Part shown: positions 32,756-45,004 of the stretch, one piece after another
How positions within the stretch are numbered: the stretch's first letter is position 1
Layout of the letters: each line of letters starts with the position of its first letter
Notes under the pieces: generated by a model
Database searches by the model: none
The model's input: the letters and a program-made list of their open reading frames with translations, nothing else
What the model was told of the DNA's origin: nothing
Assembly: GCF_036669915.1 (NCBI RefSeq)
Contig: NC_089324.1
Coordinates: 4,016,744 to 4,080,743 of the forward strand
Direction of reading: 5' to 3'
DNA from: Pocillopora verrucosa
Lineage: Eukaryota; Cnidaria; Anthozoa; Scleractinia; Pocilloporidae
DNA: 64,000 nt
Position numbers and translations under genes: made by a program

Positions 32756-33044
32756 TAAAATAACAATTTTTAGTTGAGTGAGGTGCAATAAGGTATGGCA
32801 ACCACGTATGGACATTAAAATGGTGTTGCCAGGGGAAATTGGCTCTGTTTCCAGTGGCAACATCTCGTTAACCTCTTTAAACAGGTTTTTACTTTTAACA
32901 GTTGGCAACTCAGAGCTCGTGAGATTTGTTTACTGCTACAAATGAGGAATATTTCCTGTAACAACATCATAATTTTAGGTTCAAAACTCCATCACCAAAT
33001 GTTTACCATACAGCACCCAACTTATAATAGCAGTAATGAGCTTT

Positions 33045-34863
33045 CTAGTCTAGAAAAAAATTTGCCATCTTACAGGTTGCACCACTAAGTACCAAGAGAG
33101 GGGGAATAATGTTACAAGGATCCTGGGCACTATTCCCACTGATTGGAAGTAAGTCACAAACCAGTTCATGTAGCTGCTGATATGAAATGTTCTTTGCATT
33201 AAAATTGACCGTAGCTAAGAATGCCCCCGTGGTGCAACAAACACCTTGGATAAGATCCATAGTTTCCTTCCTTTCCTCATCAAAAGGGAATTTCTGCTCT
33301 ATCAAAAATGTAAGGACCTTGCAAAGGAAAGAAAACAGTTTTTCATTTGTTCCTTTGGAAGTAAGGTTAACAGCAATCTTACCCAGCTCAAGCCACAACA
33401 ACAAAGACTGATTCATATGTGCTATATACATCTTAGAGAAATCTTCTTGCACTAAAGTAACCTTGATCTTGGAAAGTTCGCTCTCAGTTTTCCCCATGAT
33501 AAAAGCAAATTTGTGACCATGTGCAAGAGCATCAACGTACACTTCGAGAAGGGCAACTCCATCTGGAAATGCTCTGATAGAGATGGCAGTATCTTCCAAG
33601 GTCTCCCACAAACACTCTAGCTCTACATCTCTATGCCCTTCTAAATTCATGAAGGAGGGGAGGCCTGTAATTTTCCTTTGTGATTTTCCTTCAACCTCCA
33701 ATGCTAAAAAATCAAGACGAAGTATCAACCCCAGAAACTTCGCGTTTACAACCTTTCTAAACGCAACCAAAGGATCCCGAAGAAAGAGAGAAATTTCAGT
33801 GGCAGCTTCTTCAAGCGCAACCTTCGATGTTTTGTAACACAAATTGTGATTGCGGATGAAGAAATGAGGGCAAAACCCGCCTTGAATAAATCGTAAGAGC
33901 TTCATAAGAACCCGCAGTGATAGATTCAAGGTACTTTCCTCAGACCAAAGGCCGGGATCTTCTTCCTCGAGTGTCCAGAACATTACGGTTTTAAAGTGAT
34001 AGGAAGTTAATACTCCTCCTAGTTTTTCCTTGAAGTGCCTCGCGTACAACGAACGTAATAAGTAGTAAACTTTGGATTGCTCTTCTGTAAACCACTTGAA
34101 AAGTTCCGCTTCCGAGTTCGAGAACGAAAGTCGCCATTCTTTCCTGATGTCTCCTGAAAGGTCGGAAGGCTTTGGTACAATCATAAAGCCACTGGAGGTG
34201 ATATTTTCCCCCACATCAGCACTGGGCCAGTTTCTTGGCTGTCTAATTTTCCATTCGTAAGCATCTGTCGGCCATCCAGTGCACTCGATTGCTGGTACAC
34301 GGTCGGACTCCACAAATTTTCCCACATTATCCTTCGATGGCGTACGAAAGGTGTAAGAAACCGAAATTTTGTCCTCAGCGCCTGCTAATGGAGCAGTCCA
34401 CTTAGCACTTGGCTTTTGGTCAGCCATAAACTCAGGAAGAAAGTCTCGCTCGTTAAGTTTTCTTGTAATCTCAGCCGACACAAAGCAACAATCTTGTTGG
34501 GCTTCCACAAGACCAAGGAAGGTTGAAATTGTAGGGTATTTCTCTTCGAAGCGCTCCCTATAATCTGGAGGAATGATTAGCTTGACGTGGGCTGGCACTT
34601 CACTAACAGGCTGCATAACTCTAATTTGAGTCTCCAAGGACCAGATCTCTGTAGAAGGGTTCAAAATCACCATGACGTCGCCATCACTGGAAAAAAAAAT
34701 CCGGATACCCTTCTCGGAAGCTTCCTGTGAGGACATAGCGGAGTTCATCAGTCGAGTAATATTTAATTCTCAATTCATACTTCTGCCTTGTAGATTCTAC
34801 GTAACGTTTATAGACTGGAAAAGCATGGAATAACACACGAACTGGTGCTTCCAACTCAGCCAT
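33045..34863 (-). pseudogene. cGAS-like receptor copy E, one-base frameshift
   Basis: Type A/C-like paralogue. The start at 34863 reads MAELEAPVRVLF and continues through TGSFREGYPD, then goes out of frame. The plus strand has nine A's at 34691-34699, where copy A reads AAAACAATAT after a shared CACTG, so E is one base longer. Downstream, the other frame is open for the rest of the gene, from DGDVMVIL through ESDRVPAIEC and EWRLSFS to the end. The break lies between the GS motif and the metal-binding acids, so no active enzyme is expected from this allele. Because it is one base in a homopolymer and the rest is clean, a sequencing error or a very young allele is possible. Confidence 0.85.
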
Positions 34864-35009
34864 TATGTAATGCAGAGACTTAAACTCGAAAAAAAAAAAT
34901 TAGCATTTTAAGTAACAAGCCGATTCTCGCGGACAAGGTTGGGTCGACCTCCCTTACACAAATTGTCGTAAAATGTTAAATTAAAGGTGTTACGTTTTAC
35001 GTTAAATGT

Positions 35010-35052
35010 AAGTTTAAGTGAACGAAAAGGTGGAAGAAACCGAAATTTTATG
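35010..35052 (-). promoter_or_regulatory. Conserved motif upstream of copy E, ISRE-like
   Basis: GAAACCGAAA at 35036-35045 in the block shared with the upstream regions of A and C, about 180 bp from the start codon. Confidence 0.4.
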
Positions 35053-35230
35053 TGTAATGTTTTATTTTTGTCACCGAAAACAGCATAACCTTCAAAAAAC
35101 AAAAATATCGCAGAAAGACAGAAAAAAAAACTAATTTATCTGAACTCACACAGATATTATGTGATGTACAGTCTCTATTGTCTAAATACTTCTAACTAAA
35201 AATGAAATGCATCATGCCACGCTTGCTACT

Positions 35231-35336
35231 GTCTCCTTCGCAGCAGTTGTCTGGTCTCGTCACACAACGCCCTCTATTTCCCGTTTCAAAGAGAGCGCGT
35301 TGCGTGACGAGACCAAATAACAGTTGCGAAAGAGAC
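35231..35336. repeat. 106-bp foldback MITE, orientation 2
   Basis: Same inverted arms as 20785-20890 (GTCTCCTTCGCAGCAG... GCGAAAGAGAC), but the loop reads ATTTCCCGTTTCAAA, the reverse complement of the loop in the other copy. TACT borders both sides and may be the target duplication. Confidence 0.85.
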
Positions 35337-36764
35337 TACTCTTACTGCCGTTCCTCCAACAGAGAGAAAATCAAAATTATTCATTTACAGTTAGTTACCT
35401 CAAAAATATAATTCCGCGTAATTTTAATACAAAAAGCAAACTGAAACTCTGTTGTACCTCTAATGGACCCTAAACAAAGATATATTGTGATCTCGAATAA
35501 GTGAAGATACATTGAACAAGAGAATATGATTATATTTCAAAGAGAACTCCTTGATTGGTTGTTGCCTATCTGGACTTTGCCCTCTGTGTGTGATCTACAT
35601 TAAAAAAAAAGATTGTTTTACAAGGAATTAATACGCAATTGGGCTAAGTCCAAGGTAGTTTAGAGCGACTTTAACTCGTAGAAAAAGTCAAACGCGGGAG
35701 AATTGCGTGGAAAACTCAATATCAGTAGCATTAAGTTCCATGTGAATCTTTCTCAGCGGGGTTGGACAATACGGTTAGAATACGAGATACTAGACCCTGT
35801 GAGCAGGGTAACTGGGATACCTGGATGGTACTGGATCCTTGGAATCAAGTGTAGTGATACTACGGGTGTCGGACTAATAGTGCGCTCAAGTCTGGCCAAG
35901 GGCATACATCTATTTCAAAACATAGGCATGCTATGCGTGCAAAAGTTCCTTTTTTGTAGGGTGGGTGGATTACTTGAAACATTGTGAGTGATGTCTACAT
36001 TCTTACAAAAGGAGAGAAGAATATTAATGTGGGAAAGAACGAAAATGTCGAATTACCTCACTCACAGGTATTTTGTGGTAGATTGTGTGTGTTTTGCGAA
36101 TAAATGTAACCAAAATAAACGATATTGGTGCCACGGATACAGTTAGTACAAAATGCAGACAGCAGACTGCTAGACCGGATACAAAATATAGACTGCAGAC
36201 TGCAGAGTGGGTACAAAATGCAGACTAAGAATCTGAGGAGTTTTTACGTCTGGTATATAATAACATGTCGTCTTACAGCTTACCGAGCGTCACGCAATCG
36301 CTTTTCTGCAATCCGCCTTCACGATTATTTGCACTATTGTGGAATATTCCTGGCCCATTTCTTAATGAATATTGTTAGAAATATTATTTCAAGCCTTCGA
36401 TATAGTCTTCTTACTTTGCGCGCGAGTTGGTTGGTGTGATGTCTGTACAGATTTTATCAACGTAATAAAAGTAGATGATGTGAACAACAGTGATGGTAAA
36501 GCAAGCTTAAAACGGCAGAAATCGCCAGAAAATACAACGGATACACAGGGAATGAGTAATTTTTATTGATTTTACGAGAAAGATGTTCATATTTCGAAAT
36601 ATGTATCGTTGTAAATCGACCATACTTCGTTCCCTGTAGTATTCCTTATAACGTGCAGTTCCTCTCGTAACTTAACACCGAGTCACACAACGCGTGACGC
36701 GTTCATGAATAAATCGTTGGCTTTTTCTCGAGACGTGAGCTTGGGCCGCTTGTGACAAGACAAT
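35337..36764. other. Noncoding interval right of the cGLR array
   Basis: To about 35760 this matches the region right of copy B. A short repeat of TACAAAATGCAGAC / GACTGCAGACTGC words lies at 36145-36235. A palindromic CACAACGCGTGACGCG motif near 36685 recurs inverted at 40895, 41975 and 44750. No gene is recognised. Confidence 0.5.
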
Positions 36765-36960
36765 TGCGTAACAGGTATCCCAGTAACAAAGGCATTTTAT
36801 GACTGGGCTACCACAGGTATCCCAGTAAAAAAAGACGACAAAAAAACAAAGGCATTTTATGACTGGGCTACCACAGGTATCCCAGTAAAAAGACGACAAA
36901 AAAACAAAGGCATTTTATGACTGGGCTACTACAGGTATCCCAGTAAAAAGCGGATGAAAC
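36765..36960 (-). repeat. Hairpin repeat H, tandem cluster (3 full units)
   Basis: Reverse-orientation hairpins at 36803-36825, 36863-36885 and 36921-36943, with a half unit before them. Units are 58-60 bp, each the 23-nt hairpin plus an A-rich spacer (AAAAGACGACAAAAAAAC) and AAGGCATTTTATGA. The right-hand block seen in the other H copies is missing. Confidence 0.85.
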
Positions 36961-36984
36961 GCCAGTGATAAAAGACGAAATTTG

Positions 36985-39268
36985 AGAAGCAACAATATTA
37001 ATATTTGAGTATACTAATACCAAATGTTTTACATAAACAATAAACATGCCATTTCTCTCTAAATTTAGAGACTTGCGTCCACATCTCCATTATACTTTGT
37101 AAGTTAAATTCTTCACTTTCATTTTACATATTTTCGCGATCAGAATTTAGTGTCTTAACTTAAATGAAAGAAATCAGACAAAAATCGTAACATGTGTCGA
37201 GCCCGCGTTTTTTTCTTTTGATTTTAGATAGTTTACATTTTGTTATTCCGACCTACCTGCAGATAGCTTGTTCCGTCATCTTTCACTCCCCCTATTGCCA
37301 CATCATAGTTACTGATATTATTTGGTGCTACTCCAGCAACACCGAAACCAACCCAACCTGTGGTTCTTACTTGCACCATAGTAGTTGTAGGAAACATTGT
37401 AATTTTCTTTGTCATCGAGTATGATCATGTTGGAGTACATGTTATACATACTGCTACTTTTTGTGGAAGCCACAAACAGCGCTAAAATACACAACTGTAC
37501 AACAGCCATTTTCTTCGTCAAAGATCGGCCTCGCCTTCATTGAGGAACAGTAGCCTTGAACGACCGTGCATTTTTGTAATTGTCCGTTTTATAGCCTTTT
37601 TACTAATTACTTACGTAGCCAATATCTGTCGATGGCATATTTTGTATTTTTACCTTTGTTTTGGCTTCAAAACAAGCTAAGTGCGATAACAGAGAACAGG
37701 AAGCAGCAATTAGAGGAAAAAAAAAGATATGCGAAGAGAATATTCAAGTGGAAAGTTTTCAGTGATAACAGGATGGGAAACCAAGGAAACCAGTTGTTTT
37801 CTGAATGAGATATTTCCTTTTACGGTGAATCTGAAGAGATCAAAATTGAATCATGCAGAAGCTGGAAGAATTTGTTAACTTAATCAGATGAGCACGGAGA
37901 TCTCAACTACTATTCCGATAAAGGGAAGTGATAAACTGCAAGCGAATGAAGTGAAAGAAAGGTAGAAAATACATAGGTATAAAAGTGACATCTTAACTAG
38001 CTGAAAATTAGCCAATGATATCTGAGAAATATCCAAAAGGCAAAATCTATCTAAATTTAGGCAATTGGTCGTTAATTTTGGACCTACTTATAACACATAA
38101 CCGCTGGTATTTAAGCGTGAGTCCAGCATTGGAACATTATTGGTCAAGTAAGATAAATTAATCAACTACCTTCGCTTTCATCCAATATCGATGCAAAGTT
38201 TCCCCACTTTGAATACGCATGTACTTGACTTAACGTTTAAATATGTCAGTTGTCAATATATCTGATGACTCTTAAGTTCAGGAAATTTAATAAGCCACGT
38301 CACTGTTTTTTTATGTTGAAAAATGTAGTCTCGCTTTATAAAGTTTCTCATTTTGCAATCAGCGTCACCGACTTCTTTCGATTATGTGACCTCTGCGTTA
38401 ATTTCAAAATCGACTTGATTACTCGGCATTTTTACGAGGGACCGGCGTCTGCTCAGGGCACACCAAAAGGGCAACTAAATGTCATTTTTTAAAGCAGCAT
38501 GATTTTTGTCTTCGTTCAGCCGTAACGAACAAACGGCTTCTTCATTTTTGTAATGTAGCAAAGGCAGTAACAAAAAACTGTTTTGTTACTGCCTTGAAAT
38601 TGTGAGTTTTGATTTGAGGTTACTGTCAACAAGATCCGGTCAAATTTCCAAACTTTCATTTCATTTACTCTTTATTTAGAGAAAACACTGAAACTAAATT
38701 TGCTGGGGAAAAAAAAAACTTTTGTTCCATACTTTATAAGTTTTTCAGTGATATGTAGTTTTTATGGTTTCTTTGAAAGTAGGGCGCGTAGAACGATTTT
38801 TCAAAATGTTTCCTTGTTTCCTTACATTTCGATGTTTACTGTCCATTTTGTTGCATATTTGTCGTCTTCACTTAAACTCCCTCGACGAGGCCGCACAGTT
38901 CATGATCATAAAGGCAGGCAAAGCGCTAGTTCCACTTTTTCTTCCTTCTCGTTCCTCACTGAGGAGGGGGGACGGAAGCCAAACCCCAGATCAAAACTTA
39001 GCACATTTTTCTCCAATTCCGATATTTATCACTTATACTTGAAATTACTTTGCGAGTATTGGGAAAACTGTGAGTTTGAAATGTTTTCAAATTGCGCTGG
39101 TAAATATTAAAAGTGTGACGTCCCAACAAGCTGCGTTTACATACTCTCATCTAAACTAACCAGCTGACCTATGAGAGCGTGCGAACTATCTCAATTATTT
39201 TATAACCATCCCTAGTTACAAAAGTGTGACGTGCAAAACCGAATTACAGTCACTTGGCTTTTTCAGTA
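36985..39268. repeat. Segmental duplication, copy 1
   Basis: Matches 60945-63750 through the DOMON exon and about 1.5 kb of upstream noncoding DNA, with small indels. Shared blocks include CCATTTCTCTCTAAATT, the exon, and TGGTTTCTTTGAAAGTAGGG. Copy 2 has an extra block of roughly 0.4-0.5 kb between about 62490 and 63000. Confidence 0.85.
37257..37521 (-). pseudogene. DOMON-domain first exon, broken copy
   Basis: Starts MTKKMAVVQLCILALFVAST, a likely signal peptide, and follows the intact copy at 61221-61511. A 26-bp deletion near 37382 shifts the frame before the GWVGFG core; the other frame then recovers TTGWVGFGVAGVAPN and DGTSYLQ. The donor CTGCAG|GTAGGT is kept. No downstream exon was found on the minus strand, so this is a gene fragment. 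Confidence 0.75.
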
Positions 39269-42200
39269 GTTTTGGCTTTGATCATGCAAATCACACCTGC
39301 TAGAAAATGAAAAGTTCACGAAGACAATGAGTCCATTATCACGCAAAGATAGCTTAGCGTTAAAAAAAAATAGACTTAAGTTGTACTGTGGCCGATCTTG
39401 TGATGAAAATCAAACCTTTCAAAGGGGTAAACACTGAAACCTGACATTTCCTGTTGAAAAAAGAATAACACTTTTCATTTTTCATGTTCAATTACATCAT
39501 GAGTGATAAAAGTGTGACGTACGAAACCAAAATACTGTGTGCTTATTGATGGAGTGGTAGGGGCGGAGCGAGGTCCTTTCTTCATGACCCCGAGCTTAAT
39601 ATTTTCCCCACTGGCCCCACCAAATTCGGTCAATAAGCATTTTATCATATGACCACTAACTAACCTAAATGGAACGCGATAGACGGGCATACGGGCACAC
39701 AAGAAGTATGCAATTTAAAACTTTTCCCTTTATTTCGATAAGCCCAGAGGGAGGAAGGGAATAACCTAAACACACGTGATCTGGATACCTAAAACACTGT
39801 GACAGAGGAAGTTAGGAAGGTTGGGAAAAGTAATTCGTTATTTTTGTTGTTTCATTTTGAAAGCATCAGCCGCACTGTCAACATCTTGGTAAGTGAGATT
39901 AAAATCTTTCCTAGTCACTCGGTTTTTATCAGCTTTAGTTATTTAGTAACTGTAGAGAGGTTAGGCTCTTATGGCAAAGCCCAGTACCTACTTTTTTGAT
40001 CTTTATGTTTGCGGTACGTCACGTTTCGAGTGTTAGTCCTTCGTTAAAGCGGTTGATGGCGCGATTGAATCGTCACCACGGCGAAATAAATTGGTTTTAC
40101 GGCAACTTTTTCAAATCTCTGTGGCTTTATACCGTATAATTTATCCTCATTAACTAAAATTTAGGTTATTGAGTATTGTACAATTTGAGAACTTGATGAT
40201 CATAAAACTGGATTGTCCCACGTTGATATAGGAAATCCGTAGTGCTTCATTACGTGGTTTTCCGGTGGCTACGATCTCCACTAGCTATTAACTTGACACT
40301 TTTTAGGAGGGTTTAACGATCGATTCCAAGATTGCGGTAGACTCCAATTGAATCTCCGTTTTCTACTTGTACACAAAGGTTTCATGGTCGAGATACTATT
40401 CGCTTAAGTTTTTAGATACTAGCGGCGGGTTCTACGGTACATATGTTTCTAAACGCCGCAATCTCTTTCTTTTTTCTGTCTGTTTAAGCGCCAGTCTCGC
40501 ATAAGAAGATAAGTCATGACGCTGCGCACTCATGAAGAGAGATGTTTTAATTTTCTCAGAGAAACTAAAACTTTCTTAAATTCACTGTTATTGCATACAG
40601 AGTATAAGCGTACTTTTGCGTTGAACGGATGCTTCATATCCTCACCGTAAAATCGCTTTCTTCAAACCGTTATGGTTTCATACAATATATTCCAACCTCA
40701 TTATAACTAAGATTGTTCGGCATTGTTTAGTTTGAGAAACTGATGGTTTCCACAATCACGTGATCAAAAACTAAATTCAATCCTATATTAAGGCATAGTT
40801 ATAATGCAGAATGTCTTTCACCGATGTCAGCAGAGGCGGCCCAAACTCACATCTCGAGGAAACGCAAACGATTAATTCATGAAAGCGTCACGCGTTGTGT
40901 GACTCGGTGCTAAGTTACGAGAGTTGAACATGTTATAAAAAGAGGAAGATGTTTCATTTTTGGACGCTAAAATCCGTCATTAGTCAGAAAAGTGTGACGA
41001 GCTCAACCGAAATACAGTCACTCAGTTTTTTTAGCAATTCTAGCTTCGATCATGCAAATCACACCCGCTAGAAAATTAAAAGTTCACGAAGACAATAAGT
41101 CGATTGTCACGCGAAGATAGGTTACCGTTTAAAGAAAGAAACTTAGGTTGAACTGTGATCAATCTTGTGATGTAAATGAAAGCTTTAAAAGAATCAACAC
41201 TTAAGCTTGTCGTTCCCCATGAAAAATAGAATAACACTTCTCAATTTTCATGTTCAATTAAATAATTAGGGATAAAAGTGTGACAAACAAACCCAAATAC
41301 TGTGTACTTATTGATTGAGAGGTAGGAGCGTAGCGAGGTCCTTGCTTCGTGACCGAGAGCCTAATATTTTCCCGTCCGGCCCAGCAAAACTCAGTCAATA
41401 AACATTTTATCATATGACCACTAACTGTTGAAAATTTCGACCTAAATAGGACGCGATAGACGGGCATACGAGCACAAATCTTTTTTTTGTTTGTTTGTTT
41501 TTTTTGTCTAGCGGCGAATTCTATAGTACATATTTTTCTAAACGCCGTAATCCGTTTTTTTCTCTGTCTAAGTGCCAGAGTCTCGAGTAAGAAGATAAGT
41601 CATGACGCTGCGCATCAGAGAAATGTTTTAATCTCTTGATAGAAACTAAGACTTTCTTAAATTCAATGTTACTGCATACATAGTATAGGCGTACTTTTCC
41701 GTTGATCGGATGCTTCATATCTCTACCGTTAAATGGCTTTCTTAAAACCTTTAAGGTTTTTATATAATATATTTCAACCTCATTATAACTAAGATTGTTC
41801 AGTATCGTTTAGTTCGAGAAACTGATGGTTTCCACAATCACGTGATCAAAAACTAAAATCAATCCTATATCAAGACATATTTATAATGCAGAATGTCCTT
41901 TACTGATGTCAGCAGAGGCGGCCCAAGCTCACTTCTAGAGAAAAAGCAAACGATTAATTCATGAAAGCGTCACGCGTTGTGTGACTCGGTAGTCACTCGC
42001 AAGAAATGAACACGTCCTATAGAATTGTATGGGGAACCAAATATGGTCGATTTGAAGTAGCAAAAGTGTGACGTGCAAAACCAAAATAGATTCACTGCGG
42101 AGTAAACTGCTGATCGGTTTTCCATATCAGTGCATGAAAAGTTGATTATCGCTCACAGCAAGCTTACCGTTTAAAGAAAGAAACTTTGGTTCTATTGGTA

Positions 42201-44935
42201 TCGATCTTGTAATGAAATTTTAATTTTCAAAATGGATGGACACAGAAGCTTGACGTTTCCTGTGAAAAAAGAATGAAATAAGTTATTTTATACATATGTT
42301 CAATCCAGCAGTGGTTATAAAGTGTGACGTACGAAACCGAAATTCATTCGTTTGAGATGGAACACTTAAAACTTCGGAGTAAATGTTGATTCGCCCTCCA
42401 GATCCCCCTCTCATTAATTCGCCATTAGTATTCGAATTCCGTTTTGAAAGTCGCATGAAAACTGGGGAGTTAAACTCTCACTATCTTCTGCAAGGTTAGA
42501 GATATATTTATAATTTGTACTAACACTTCGTGATATGAGAATCACTAGTTCACGTCTCGTACATAACGAATCACTTCAGGAAAAAAAAAAACATACCATT
42601 TTGATCTTTTTCTCGATCGTATTTGATAATTGATCAGTTCCTATTCTCAGTAATTTTGTTAAATACTTTTAATCACAGTTTTCATTTTTCCTAATCACAA
42701 ATTGGCAGTAACAGTGTTAATAATAATAATAATTAATAAGATTAACCGTGAGGCGTAAAACGGCCAAAAAAATTAGCAGTTAAACACTTTTCTGGTAAAA
42801 ATTTATGGAACGAGTTGTTAAACATTTCTGGTAACAACTCATGGAATGATGTTAACCGTTACGCGTAAAATGGCCAAACTTTTAACCGTAAAAGCCATCA
42901 CCCCGAAAACGAAATTTCTTCGCATTTCGAGAAATCAGGTAATGTTGACATCAATACTAAATTAAACGGGAAGCAAGCTTGTCAAGCTGGCAATTGTTTG
43001 TTATTTTTTAAAGACATGCAAGAACCTAAGCCATATATAATTTTTATCATTCAAATGATCGCTGGGTGTTAGTGCCCTCTAGTTGCAAGTTTCTTGCGAT
43101 TGTCTGAGGAAAAGAGGAAAGAAAAAGTTTGAAAAGCATTATTGCCATTGGGAGTTTTCAGGAAAGTCCCTTCCGGATGCGCGGATCCTACAACGTAACT
43201 GTAGTCCAGTCCATTTCCCCCACCTCTCTTCCCTTCTCAAAAGAAATATGAAGGACTATTAAGTATAACTATTGATTATTACTGAAAGTCAAGCTACCTC
43301 CTTATTTACTTGTTGCCATATTTGAGTCATTGGATTAACACCTTCAGAGGTAAGACCAGTGATGTGGTTATGTTCAAGCAAATTACCGATCCACTCCGTC
43401 CGTTTTCTTTTTTTTTTTTTTTTTATCAATTATCTCAGTTGCTATTTTTGTCTTCGATCATGCAAATCACACCCTCAAGAAAATGAAAAGTTCACGTATA
43501 CAATGGGTCAGTTTTTACGCACAGATAGCTTACTGTTTAAAGACAGAAGCTTTAGTTGTACGCTCAATCTTATCGATCTCGTGATGCAAATCCTAACGAA
43601 CTAAAAGGGACGAACACTGAAGCCTGGCGTCTTCGAATAAACAAAGTAAGATGTGTCATTTTTGGATGCTCAAATCCATCATTAGTTAGAAAAGTGTGAC
43701 GTGCCAAACCAAAATACAGTCACTAAGTTTTTTTAGTATTTTTGGCTTCGATCATGCAAATCACACCCGCTAGAAAATGAAAAGTTCACGAAGACAATGG
43801 GTCCATTATCACGCTAAGATAGCTTAGCGTTGAAAAAGAAACTTAGGATCGATCTTGTGATGAAAATCAAACCTTTCAAAGGGGTAAACACTAAAGCCTG
43901 ACATTTCCTATAACGAATAAGATTGATGGCGCGATTGAATCGCCACCACAGTGAAATAAATTCGTTATCCAGCGGTCTTCTCAAATCTCTGTAGTTTTAT
44001 ACCGTTTAATTTATCCTCATTAACTAATGTTATTGAGTATCGTTCAATTTGAGAAATTGATGATCATAAAACTAAAATCAGACCTTTATTTATGTTGTGG
44101 ACTGTCCCTCGCTGAAGGAAATCCGTGGTGCTTGATCAGGTGGTTTTCCAGTGGCTATGACTCTACATCAGCTATCAACTTGAATCTGTTTAGGAGGGTT
44201 GAACAAACGATTCAGAGATCGCACTAGATTAGAAATGCCATATTTCCACTTGTACACAAGCGTTTCATTGTCGAAATACCCTTCACTTAAACCTTTGGAT
44301 ACTAACGGCGGGTTCTGCGGTACATATTTTTCTAAAGCCGTAATCTGTTTCTTTTTTTTCCGTTTAAGCCCCAGAGTCTCGCACAGGAAGATAAGTTGTG
44401 AGGCTGCGCGCTCACTAAGAGACATGGTTTAATTTTCTCAGAGCAGTGAAATTTTCTTAAATTCACTGTTATTACATTCATAATATAAGCGTATCTTACC
44501 GTTGACAGGATGCTTTATATTTCCACCGTTAAATTTCTTTCTTCAAACCGTTAAGGTTTTATACAATATATTTCAACCTCAGTAGTTAAGATATTGTTAG
44601 GCATTGTTTAATTTGAAAAACTGATGGTTTCAACAATCACGTGATCAAAAACTAAAATCAGTCCCATATAAAGATATATTCATAATGCAGAATGTCCTTT
44701 ACTGGTCCAAGTTCACGTCTCGAGAAAAAGCAAACGATTGATTCATGATAGCGTCACGGGTTGTGTGACTTATGTGTTGAGTTATGGGCGAAGTTATGAG
44801 CGTTGAACACGTTATTAAGAATAAAATGGGGAGCGAAATATGGTCGATTTATCACGAGAAATATTTCAAGAAATAAACATTTAACACGTAAAATCAATAA
44901 AAGTACACACATCTTGTGTGTCCATATTAGTTTCT
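39100..44935. repeat. Array of degenerate 1-1.7-kb noncoding repeat units
   Basis: At least three long units (about 39.2-40.9, 41.0-42.0 and 43.7-44.8 kb) and two partial ones (about 42.06-42.35 and 43.4-43.65 kb). Each shows, in order: AAAAGTGTGACG; GATCATGCAAATCACACC; AAAGTTCACGAAGACAAT; a second GTGTGACGTA; TTTTTCTAAACGCCG; AAGATAAGTCATGACGCTG; and GCGTCACGCGTTGTGTGACT. Short frames inside, including two similar ones at 39475-39702 and 41258-41467, follow the DNA repeat and do not look like genes. Confidence 0.7.
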
Positions 44936-45004
44936 AGCGATTTCTGCCGTTTTAAGCTTACTTTGCCATCGCTGTTATTCCCATCCCCACGGTGACACCT
45001 CGCA

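Larger units (their letters stand above)
31601..32757 (+). mobile_element. Penelope-like retroelement fragment with inverted terminal repeats
   Basis: Inserted in the 3' flank of copy E; units A-D read through this point without it. The ends are 115-bp inverted repeats (31632-31746 and 32641-32755). Between them, from about 31774 to 32577, lies the degraded C-terminal part of a Penelope-type protein: a stretch around FLDVLVDNHDPSSS and GLIKTLVDRAYKINNTW, then the GIY-YIG nuclease region (VYKFVCASCNAC, then a stop, then VGETCRHFSTRVREH). An A-rich run near 32000 shifts the frame, and a TGA replaces the tyrosine of the YVGET motif. The reverse transcriptase core is absent. Dead. Confidence 0.85.

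Noticed and set aside
15211-34563. Many plus-strand ORFs of 60-95 codons across the cGLR genes
   Set aside because: They are antisense shadows of the minus-strand cGLR genes, repeated because the genes are repeated.
38700-39110. 136-codon ORF with a counterpart at 63220-63523
   Set aside because: The copies differ by frame-changing indels, which indicates duplicated noncoding DNA, not a conserved protein.
39475-41467. Two similar minus-strand ORFs (39475-39702, 41258-41467)
   Set aside because: They resemble each other only because the underlying noncoding repeat is duplicated; indels break the correspondence and no domain is visible.
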